Source of the DNA: Gymnopus androsaceus JB14
Lineage: Eukaryota > Basidiomycota > Agaricomycetes > Agaricales > Omphalotaceae
Assembly: GCA_009733575.1 (NCBI GenBank)
Contig: ML769848.1
Coordinates: forward strand, 1 to 42,529
Length of the DNA stretch: 42,529 bases
Direction: 5' to 3'
How positions within the stretch are numbered: position 1 is the first letter of the stretch; each line of letters opens with the position of its first letter. Below are positions 32,175-41,399 of this stretch, in pieces. The notes beneath the pieces were generated by a model. That model saw only the letters and a program-made list of their open reading frames with translations. It was not told the origin of the DNA and did no database searches. The position numbers and the translations under genes are program-made.

Positions 32175-34471
32175 GTGCCAATACATGCGATCCAAACCCT
32201 CCAAATATTCTGCCATTCCGCGACCAAGATTGCATGGCTGTTTACTGGTAATGCAAGGGGCACACTTGCCACCAAGCCTTTCTGTATTGGGAGAACACTT
32301 GACATTCCAGATTTGGCAAGGAATGCAGGAAACAAGCTCAGAACCAAGCTAAAAACAGCCAGATTAGTAGAATAAAGAAATAAGAAGGAAATGCGACGTA
32401 CCAAGTCCAATGGATGGTTCACAAGTTGCAGTTTGTCAAGTGTATAACCGACATGGTTTAGAGAGAGGCAAGTTGTGTGTAAGGACCACCCCCAAGTGCA
32501 ACAACTTAGGCTCGATGTCGAAAAACAGTACTTGCAGGTTTGGCGGGAGCATGTTGTTCTAGAAACGAAACAAGATTAGATATAAATAAAGAAAAAGAGG
32601 TAGCGATGTATGGGGAAAGTGCCGGCGGTGACAAAAGGTTGAACAGACCAGACACTCAAAGCCTCGGCACGGAATCGAGATGAAGTTACCAGCCCTTTAG
32701 AATCAACCTGAAGGGAAGGAAAATCCTCTAGGTCATCCCGAGGAGGGAAAAGCAAAGAATTGGTGAAATCCGCAGGATTCACCTTCTTGCCATTCTTCTT
32801 GACCCTGATAGCAGGTTTATGCTCTTCCTTGACAATAGCTTTAGTCCTGGGCTTTCTAGCAGGCCTCCCCTGCAGAGGAAACACAATAGGTCAGAAAAAA
32901 TGACAAGAGGAAAAGATGAAAAACAAACCTTTGGGGCAGAAATCTCTATGGATGAAGAACGAGCACAAGCCTTTTGCTTTCCTTTTGGGTTAGAAGCAAG
33001 GTTGGCCTTGGTGACAGTACTACAAGTTGCGGGAATCTTCTTTGCGATAGGAGCCTCACTCTTGGGAGAGCTCACCCCAGAAGATTTAGAGGAAGCCACG
33101 GAAGGCAAGCAATGACGCTTGCATGAAGTAGTAGAGCGTTTTGGAGGAGACTGCTCAAGCTCATCTTCTTCCTCATCACTGTCACCATTGGCAATAGATT
33201 CTAAAAAGCAAAAAAGGGACAATTAAGAAAAGTTGAACTGAAAAGTTAAAGGAGAAAACATACCGGAAGTGGAATGTGTTGACTTGGAAGCAGCCACATG
33301 ATGAGTTGTCTTCAAGAGGACGAGTGGTTGCTAAAACAAATAAAGAAAGAAAATGAGTACAAGAAATAAAAAGGAAGGGAAGAAATACCTTGGGAGCAAC
33401 CTTATGAGGTCTCCCTTCAAAATTTGGTGCAGATCTTGTCACTTTAGGTGATGTGGGTAAAGTCCCCACGGAAGCAGTTGACTTTGGAGGCATGTGGACT
33501 CGAGTTGCAGTTGAACACTTGTGGCAATAGCAGATTCGGCAGGAGGATCCACCTTAGGTGGTGGAGGACCAGAAACCAAAGGAACATTGTTGTGTGGAGC
33601 AAGAAGCAGAGGTGGAAATACTTCGAGATCCCAAGGCAGAATTGACAGAGCAAGGTAGCAACCTTCAGTGGTCAAAGGATTGAATGGAATAGGAGTGGGC
33701 ATGGCAGTAGTGACCCCTAATGCCCAAATGCCCATCTAAAAAATGTGAATAAATGAGTAAATGTGCCAGATTAGGAAAGAAAGAGAATGAACCTGTATGG
33801 TCTGTAAAAAGTTGTCACCCGGATTAAGGCTATCTAACCAGTAAGTGTGGAAATGCAGAAAAATGTGGTCAGCAAGGAAGGCAAACATCAAACAGTAGCG
33901 GAATACGGCAAATGTTGGGCAATCGATGTGAGCTATCCAATTCATGAAGATATAGTTCTGCATAAAGAAAAAGAGTGTTAGAAAAAACAACAAAAAAAAA
34001 GAAAAAATAGAGAGCAAAAGAGAAAAATAAACGAACCAAAGAGGGCTCCAAGTGAATAATGAATTCCGCCGAAGCGGTGGGCAGATCACCCTCATCATCA
34101 GTACCAACCCGAGTCTCAAAACAATGAAGGGCATGGGCCAAAAAGAAGCAATGAGTGTGTAGGTGCCACTCATCGGCAAACATAAAATCTACTTGTGGAT
34201 GCATAGGATACCACTCAGCAAGACAGGCTGGATAAGTCAAAAAGGGTGCAATAACAAGGCCCTTGATGATGAAAGCATTGGCTTTGGGATCAGAAGGAGT
34301 TGCAAGGATTGTGGCCTCTGGATCCTCAAATATACAACGATCAAAGGCAGAAGGATGAGTACGACAATAAACGGCAGTGTTAGCGGAGGCAGACTCTCGT
34401 GACCAGGGAAGGAAATGAGTAGAAGGCAAGTCAGACCAGACTTGATTGTTGGAACGAGCAATGGACATCAT

Positions 34472-34934
34472 GAATACTGAAGAACAACAAAGGTGGCAGA
34501 GATGGTGAAAGTAAAAGGGAAAGGGATGAGAATGAAAATTTCAAACCCAAACCATTTAAATAAGACCAACCAAGTCACGCTGAATCAGCAACCATGAAAA
34601 TGGTTTGCTGTGATATACCTGAAATGGTAAAGTGGAGACTTGAGAACATATGATGGAAAAGAAGTGCTTTAATGGTGAACTTGTCAAAAAAAGTTAATCA
34701 AAGTACTTACTGGGGAGTGCCCAATCAAAATTTGAGCATCAGAACACTGAATATGATCGGAAAAGCTGATGGACCATGCGGCAATGATCAATAATGGCAG
34801 TATAGACTGGCACGGAATGGTAGAAGTCCCCTCAAAAGCAAAGTGAATAAATTGACAGGATACCAGTCTACGGACATCAAACCAAGACTTCTAGAAGTGA
34901 CCAAGGACGGTCAGGACTTTCAGTTTGGGGGAGA
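34472..34934. other. Upstream region of antisense gene A plus polypurine tract
   Basis: These 463 bp between the gene A start and the 3' LTR are non-coding. The end carries gggggaga (34927-34934), directly before the LTR start at 34935. This is the polypurine tract expected for plus-strand priming and a main reason to place genes A and B inside Gypsy-2. Confidence 0.65.
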
Positions 34935-36602
34935 TAATATGCCAAATTTTTGGCAGGACCTCGAGAGTGTGATTCTTGACAAGTTTGCTTCTAGAGACGG
35001 TATAAGAGAGCTTTAGTGAGCCTGAGCTGATAGCTGTAATGAGTCTAATAAGTGTGGAAGTACTCGGACCAACAGAGCCACGGTATTTAATTGGATATCA
35101 GCTCTAAGTAGCTCATAGGAATCCATAGTCCAGTAGCGGAGTCTCACTGGCATGTCAATGCCAGCACTCATGTAAAAGAGGCACATTGCCCACATAGACT
35201 CGAGCTCAAAAGAATACACTCTGAAGACAAGTAACTCAGGGAATTATGGAAAGGATATGGACTTCGCAAAATGGGACAGAACCAATTCAAGTGGGCTGAT
35301 GTCGAGATTGTCATGATAGCTGAAGGGTACTTCGAAGCTTGATACTGAGGAAGCACTAATAATTTGTTTGGCGCCGAACAATGGATAAACGGTGTATGCC
35401 GAAAAGAACAAAACAAGAGTAGAAGGATTGATGAAGCCAAGAGAGCATACGTAGGCCCTTGAAGTGAAGTATACCAGGATTGGAAGGCATATGTGTCTGC
35501 TGAGAAATGGAGGAAACAATGCGTAGTAGACAGAGATTTGAGCTAGGAGAATAACGCTGTACATTAGTTGGTGTTTCCCGCATGAATATACTCCAGGATA
35601 TAGAGATATGGATATGGTTGGGAAGCTACAAGGATGGAGAATGATAATACAAAGGAAGGAAAGAAGAATACAACGAGAAATAGAACTATGATGGGATTAG
35701 TGAGCATGGCGCTGGGCATGCGTCAGCTACATAGCAGTACGCGTCACCCAGGAAAGGACCAAAGGTGCATAACCCAGACAGAAATAGGGTCTAATACCCA
35801 TAAGAAGCAGACAAATGGACATTAGGGTTGCAGATATATGCATATATGGACTATTTTATTATAATTTGTTCTTTTCTGAACTAGTTGTACTATTTGTCTG
35901 GATTCTCAAAGTACTTTATTATTTAACTGGTGTCTGGCCAAGAGTAGTCTAAAAGCCTAGCTATATTTCCTTTGCAAAACAAGTTACCTTTGGACTTCAT
36001 TTGTTGCTAGTGTGAATCCTTGTTGATGTAGCTACAGCTGAGACAGGAAAGATACCACTCCCTTGTGAACCAAAGTAATACTTTGTGTGGTATGGAAAAG
36101 AGTTGTTTATTGCACCCAGCATTAGAGACTTATAATCCTAACAACTGTGAAAACCATGACTTAAACCAAGTCAAATTGTTGTTTTAGTTTTGAGGAGTCT
36201 AGTGTGACCACCGAGAAACAACCATCTGTTGCAACTGAGCTCAGGTGTACAGGAAGCAAATTGTCTGTTGTTCTGAGTGGTTTTGCCCTACTGTTGGGAA
36301 TCACTTTGTTGAACCAAGCCATATTGTTGGTGGTTTTTTTTGTTGTCATTGTTATATTGTTGCCCCTATCATTGCCCCGAATCTGTATAGATGGATTAGA
36401 AAAGGAGATCCTATCCTTCAATTGTCTACCAGCATCACTTTGAGAAACACCAGTCACTTTTGAGAGACAAATAGAGTATTTTCTTTGCGGAACCTTTGAC
36501 AACGCACCCTTGCTATTTAAATTGATAGCCAAACCCCCTGTGTTCCAGTTGCTTAGTGTGGATTACTCTGCACTACTTGAACCAATGGACCCACAGCTTG
36601 TT
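34935..36602 (+). repeat. Gypsy-2 3' LTR (family B), uninterrupted
   Basis: A 1,668-bp LTR that is collinear with 13654-16545 and shows the empty sites of MITE-1 and the hAT-like element. It starts TAATATGCCAAATTTTTGGC; the 5' copy has TACGCCGAA, so two CpG sites have decayed here. Minus-strand ORFs (36161-36532) recur in all B copies but look spurious. Confidence 0.85.
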
Positions 36603-37316
36603 AACAAACAGATGATAAAGATCTACCAAGCATTGATTGGCTGTCTCCTTTTCCTGGCTTTGTGCATGCAACCCAACATTGCATTCATGGTCATGTACCT
36701 AGCTCAATTCAATGCTAAACCAACAGAGTATGAACTGGCATCAGCTGAAGGGACATTGCAGTACCTTTCCAAGACTCGGTCATAGTCACTACAGTATGGG
36801 GGTGATGCTTGTGTTTCACTACTGGAGCAACTTCAACTACTCATGGATATGTTGGCACTTTCTGACTCTGACTGGGGCTCAGATGTTACAGATCATAAAT
36901 CCATCTCTGGGTATGCCATCTTTATCTTTGGTGGTCTGGTATCATGGTCATCAACGAAACAGAAGTTAATTGCTCTTTTGTCTATGGAGGCAGAATATAT
37001 GGGCCTTACAAATGTCTTGAAGGAGGCTCTATGGGTTTGTGTTTTCTTATCTCTTGATGAATTGCCTGTTCCTCGTCCTTTTCCTCTTGTTTCTGATAAT
37101 CAAAGTGCATTATTTATTGCTTATTCTGTTTCTGTTTCGGCTTATTCAAAACATATTGATATCCGTTACCATTTTATTCATACCAAGCTCAATGGTGGTT
37201 CTTTTGTTACAGTTTGGTGCCCAATGGCTGAGATGATAGCCAATATTTTCACGAAATCACTTCCATATAATCTTCATTTCAAGCATTGTGCTTCTCTTGG
37301 ACTTATTTCTCAATGA
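36603..37316 (+). pseudogene. Copia RT end and RNase H
   Basis: Ty1/copia signature: IYQALIGCLLFLALCMQPNI and YELASAEGTLQYL close the RT. After a frameshift near 36785, RNase H reads LSDSDWGSDVTDHKSISGYA, SMEAEYMGL, VSDNQSALFI and SKHIDIRYHFIHTKL, ending LGLISQ with TGA at 37314-37316. Catalytic Asp and Glu of RNase H appear present. The 5' side abuts the Gypsy-2 3' LTR, and nothing upstream of YQALIG is copia. It could be the downstream half of the fragment at 242-1261, but about 190 aa of RT, including the active site, is missing between them. Confidence 0.88.
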
Positions 37317-37360
37317 TTTTTCATTGTTTCTTGGACTCTTCCTATCATCCACTGGGGGTG

Positions 37361-39329
37361 TGTTGGACACTACTTTATTAGTGCCCTTTCTTCGCATCCT
37401 TATTCAGTCTAGTCTGCTTTTGCCCATGTGACTGAGTAGTTAAAACCTTCTCATTCCCACACTTCTCCCTCAGCTGTTTGCTCTCACAAGCATTCAACAC
37501 TGAGGGGTAAGTTCTTCTTGATATCTCATACCTAGAGCCTATCTCTTACACTTTGTAGTTTTTGTTCTCATTCTTGTTCTCTAGGTACTCAATTCAGCTG
37601 TTTGCTCTCACAAGCATTAATGAGCTGTGGGTCCATTGGTTCAAGTAGTGCAGAGTAATCAACACTAAGCAACTGGAGCACAGGGGGTTTGGCTATCAAT
37701 TTAAATAGCAAGGGTGCGTTGTCAAAGGTTCTGCAAAGAAAATACTCTATTTGTCTCTTGAAAGTGACTGGTGTTTCTCTAAGTGATGCTGGTGGATGAT
37801 TGAAGGATAGGATCTCCTTTTCTAATCAATCTATACGGATTTGGGGCAATGATAGGAGCAACAATATAACAATGACAACAAAAAGAACCACCAACAATAT
37901 GGCTTGGTTCAACAAAGTGATTCCCAACAGTAGGGCAAAACCACTCAGGACAACAGATAGTTTGCTTCCTGTACACCTGAGCTCAGTTGCAACAGATGGT
38001 TGTTTCTCGGTGGTCACACTAGACTCCTCAAAACTAAAACAACTTGGTTTGAGTCAGGGTTTTCACAGTTGTTAGGATTATAAGTTTCTAATGCTGGGTG
38101 CAATAAACAACTCTTTTCTGTACCACACAAAGTATTACTTTGATTCACAAGGGAGTGGTATCTTTCCTGTCTCAGCTGTAGCTACATCAACAAGGATTCA
38201 CACTAGCAACAAATGAGGTCCAAAGGTAACTTGTTTTGCAAAAGGAAATATAGCTAGGTTTTTATACTACTCTTGGCCAGATGCTGGTTAAATAATAAAG
38301 TACTTTGAGAATCCAGACAAATAGTACAACTTGTTTCAGAAAAGGAGAAATTATAATAAAATAGTCCATATATGCATATATCTGCAACCCTAATATCTGT
38401 TCATCTGCTTCTTATGGGTATTAGACCCTATTTCTGTCTGGGTTATGCACCTTTGGTCCTTTCCTGGGTGACGCGTACTGCTATGTAGCTGATGCATGCC
38501 CAGCGCCGTGCTCACTAATCCCATCATAGTTCTGTTTCTCATTGTAACTTATTGTATTCTTCTTTCCTTCCTCCATATTATCATTCTCTGTCCTCATAGC
38601 TTCCCAACCATATCCATATCTCTATATTTCCGGAGTATATTTGTGCGGGAAAACACCAATTAATGTATGGTGCTGTTCCCCTAGCTCAAACCTCTGTCTA
38701 TTACGTGTTGTTTCTTCTGTTTCTCAGCAGACACGTACGCCTTCCAATCCTGGTACACATCACTTTGAGGGCCTACGTATGCTCTCTTGGCTTCATTCTT
38801 TTTGGCATACACTGTTATTCGTTGTTTGGTGCTAAACACATTATTAGCGCTTCCTTGGTATCAAGCTTCGAAGTATCCTTCAGCTATCATGACAATCTCA
38901 ACATCAGCCCACTTGAATTGGTTCTGTCCCATTTTGCGAAGTCCATATCTTTTCCACAATTCCCTGAATTACTTGTCCTCAGAGTGTATCCCTTTTGAGC
39001 ACGAGTCTATATGGGCAATATGCCTCTTTTACATGAGTGCTGGCATTGACATGCCAGTGAGACTCCGCTACCGGACTACAGGTTCCTACAAACTACTTAG
39101 AGCTGATATCCAATTTTAATACCATAGCTCTGTTGGTCCAAGTACTCCCACACTTATTAGACTCATTACAGCTACCAGCTCGGGCTCACTATAGCTCTCT
39201 TATACCGTCTCTAGAAGCAAACTTGTCAAGAATTGCATTCTCGAGGTCTTGCCAAAAAATCGGCGTATTAGCATTTGACACTGAGGGTTTTTGTTCTCGT
39301 TCTCATTCTCTAGGACTCAACCTCTAACA
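37361..39329 (+). repeat. Copia 3' LTR, split by a solo family-B LTR
   Basis: The LTR starts TGTTGGACAC right after a G-rich tract (actgggggtg, 37351-37360) and ends CTCTAACA at 39329. A segment containing ctctcacaagcatt and a ttctcattctctagg-like run occurs twice, marking an internal duplication. The second copy is interrupted at 37618 by the family-B LTR and resumes at 39271. The right target duplication should begin at 39330 (caatt); its partner would lie outside the window. Confidence 0.75.
37614..39275 (-). mobile_element. Solo LTR, family B, in copia LTR (TSD gcatt)
   Basis: The LTR is 37619-39270 (1,652 bp), inverted relative to the Gypsy-2 LTRs. The perfect 5-bp duplication gcatt is at 37614-37618 and 39271-39275. 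The nearby duplicated copia segment shows the empty site. Its presence fixes the family-B ends as TAATACGCCG...CTCATT and shows that family B was active after the copia inserted. Confidence 0.88.
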
Positions 39330-39701
39330 CAATTCATCATTGCTGTCACTCTCAATTGTTACCAAAGGCTTGTGCTTCAATGTTGACACAGAGGTTGATG
39401 AACTTGTGCTGGGATCTATATGAACAGGTAAGGCATTTAAAAAATCATAGAGCTGTATTGACTTGCCATTGTGCTCTTGGACATCCTGTTCAGCTGACAT
39501 TCCACTTTCAGTATGTAACAGCGCTTCTTTCTCTTTTTGAGCATGCAAATTTGCTTCAATGGCATGTTTCTGTGATGGAAGAAGTGTAGCTTTGTTGAAT
39601 GGATCTGTAAGTTTGTTTGATGGCATGGGAGGACAATGTGTCCATGAAGACATTTTGTGTGGGATCAAGGGAAAGTGTTGAAAGAAATTTTCAGGTAACA
39701 C
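39330..39701 (-). pseudogene. Unidentified minus-strand ORF truncated by copia insertion
   Basis: An open frame on the minus strand (MLPENFFQHFPLIPHK or internal MSSWTHCPPMPSNK) runs into the copia LTR end at 39329, with its last residues ESDSNDELC at the junction. Content is Ser-rich at the C-terminal side (PSTSSSTSVST) with a helical stretch (QKHAIEANLHAQKEKEALL). I do not recognise the family. It may be a host gene or another element broken by the copia insertion. Confidence 0.35.
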
Positions 39702-39825
39702 AGTAAATTGGTATTTGTACTACTACTTGACAGGTAAATTGGTACTTGACAGCAGCCTTAGCTGACTCAGAACTATACAGGTGCCAGATGCCAATGCCAT
39801 GCCCAACAAAGTAATGATTTTTGGC

Positions 39826-39990
39826 ACTGACAGCCGCGGCTCAAGCCCCGGGCTCAAGGCTCGGAAAATTTGTAGCCTGGCCTTGAGCCCTTCATGAGCC
39901 TTGTCAAGGTTGGGCCAGGCTGGGGCTCAGTAAGGCCGGGCTCAGAGGGCTCAAAGGCTCCAAGCCCTAGCCTGCACATCACTAATCCCA
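39826..39990. repeat. GC-rich gctcaag/gagccc repeat segment
   Basis: About 160 bp of ggctcaagccccgggctcaagg-type sequence, far richer in G+C than its surroundings. It ends gcctgcacatcactaat, whose inverse (tagtgatgtgcaggc) resembles hAT-type termini. It is probably a decayed small non-autonomous element; I found no duplication. Confidence 0.4.
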
Positions 39991-40380
39991 ATTACTTCTA
40001 ATTCCCTATTATATGAATATTAATGAATTTTGCATAGACCGATTAGAAATAAGAAATGGAATTCGAATGATTGTGTAGCCATTTGGCCTTGATTGGACCC
40101 TGAGGCAAACAGGTAAGGTACATGAGTAACTACATACTGTATTTATACTCATAAGAATGACTATCTCATAGTGCATATATCAGGAAAGTGGCCACTATGT
40201 GAATATGAGTGGGTTTCATGAGAAACAATAAGTGGCTACTGTGAGTATATGAATATCTCCTGTGATATCATAAATTCATAAGTATGTTGTAATGTGGTTA
40301 AATTAGATTTTATGTGAATTCCAACAAGACCTCAAGCTCCTTCATTGCTCCTGCATTCAAGTGCATTTAATATTTAGCAA

Positions 40381-41057
40381 CACAATGGAAAGTAACAAAA
40401 ATTGGTCCATGTTTCAATGACACCATAAGCCAGACTGAAATGCAGGTTTTCAGCCAGGTGGAAACTCTGACTGAAAAGGGATGATTTGGCCCACAATTCA
40501 GTACAGATGATATGACTCCTGGAAAATCTAGAGTTCAAGGGGCTTGATTCACATACTGAATGTAGTATTTTCTTCTATATAATAAATATGATTGAAATTA
40601 CATGTTTCACTATAGTTGAATATGCAGATGTTTACAGAAAAATCAGTCTTGTTAATTATGCTACTGAAATACCAGAAATCAGTAAGTGATTCAATATCTA
40701 TGAAAGTTGAAAAATGGGTTTTCAATACAACTGAAAGGCTGTTAGAGTAGAGTAATTGACAGGACTGATTATTCATTATTCATCTGTCCATTCATCTAAA
40801 GTAAAATATCTAATTTCAATCATATTAATTGTACAGATGAAAATACTAAAATCAGTACAAGAATCAGGCCCCCTAAACTGTAGACTTTCGGGAGTCATAT
40901 CATCTTAAGTGAATGGTTGCCTGAATCACCCCTTGTCAGCCAGAGTTTCAGCCTGGCTGAAAACAATTGTTTTCAGTCTCATTGAAACATGAACTGATTG
41001 TTTTATTATCAGTCTAACAATCTGCTGAGCAGATTTTTGTTACTTTCCAGTGTGTGC
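40381..41057. mobile_element. Foldback element with long inverted arms
   Basis: Arms of about 300 bp face each other. cacaatggaaagtaacaaaa at 40381-40400 matches the inverse of the right end (cacactggaaagtaacaaaa), and the similarity continues through ttcagccagg and atgatatgactcc towards a centre near 40720. No ORF or convincing target duplication was found. It is likely a non-autonomous DNA element. Confidence 0.7.
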
Positions 41058-41233
41058 AATCCCAATGACTTCTAATCTTCAAGACTCCAAGTACCTACAT
41101 GAATGAGTTTTGTTTGCATAGACCAAGGCATAGACCTCCTTCATTACTCCTGTATTGTATGCATTTAGCAATCCCAGTGACTTCCAACTACCAACTCTCA
41201 AGCATATGAATGAATGTTGCTTGCATTTGCTTC

Positions 41234-41392
41234 CATCAGCAAAACCTGGGTGAACTATGGATTGCTATGGATTGCTATGAGTTGCTCTACAGCACTGTAC
41301 AGAAGCTCCAATACAATCCATAGCAGTCATAGAACTGTCCAGTTCTGGACAGATGGGGACCTTGCTATGGGACCACCCAGGTTTTGCTGATG
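41234..41392. mobile_element. Short MITE-like element, 19-bp perfect terminal repeats
   Basis: CATCAGCAAAACCTGGGTG at 41234-41252 is matched by its exact inverse at 41374-41392. The interior (gctatggattgctatgagttgc) is itself repetitive. It is 159 bp long with no clear duplication. If the outer cat/atg belongs to the target, the element is a few bases shorter. Confidence 0.7.
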
Positions 41393-41399
41393 TCTGACT

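Larger units (their letters stand above)
29000..34471 (-). pseudogene. Antisense gene A of Gypsy-2: intron-rich, Zn2Cys6-like cluster
   Basis: Minus-strand exons: 34471-34037 (MMSIARSNNQVW), 33957-33793, 33735-33389, 33330-33264, 33200-32929, 32869 to about 32600, 32558-32402, 32348-31051 and 30991-29000 (ending DSQDTAA and TAG). Introns are 53-79 nt, GT-AG, except that the donor of intron 6 appears lost (cccatacat). Exon 8 encodes C-X2-C-X6-C-X10-C-X2-C-X6-C (CIPCQIWNVKC ... CAPCITSKQPC, 32327-32232), an exact Zn2Cys6 spacing. Exon 9 is helical (HHHQELIRQVEYDF). The middle exons are basic and Ser-rich (KNGKKVNPADF). Two solo LTRs interrupt exons 8 and 9, MITE-3 also cuts exon 9, and there is one frameshift in exon 3. 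The gene starts 463 bp from the 3' LTR. It may act as a transcription-factor-like accessory, but this is not demonstrated. Confidence 0.65.
13654..36602 (+). mobile_element. Gypsy-2: very large LTR retrotransposon, heavily decayed and nested
   Basis: Family-B LTRs of 1,668 bp (13654-16545 net of two insertions, and 34935-36602) flank about 18.4 kb, of which roughly 4 kb is later insertions. Inside are a PBS-like TGG start at 16549, gag, protease, RT, RNase H and integrase (16675-25924), then two antisense intron-containing genes (B, 26308-28385; A, 29000-34471) and a polypurine tract directly before the 3' LTR. Net length is about 17.5-18 kb. The flanking 5-mers are tacaa (13649-13653) and aacaa (36603-36607), a 4/5 match, so the duplication is only weakly supported. 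CpG is strongly depleted relative to Gypsy-1, which implies greater age. Confidence 0.8.

Noticed and set aside
26308..34471. Genes A and B as ordinary host genes outside any element
   Set aside because: They sit between pol and a polypurine tract adjoining a matching LTR, and a comparable antisense gene occurs in Gypsy-1. This was not fully excluded and is listed as a refuting test.
36161..36532. Minus-strand 123-codon ORF conserved in all family-B LTR copies
   Set aside because: Conservation follows from shared LTR descent. The ORF has no start context or domain, and it is interrupted differently in the reversed copy at 37800-38075.
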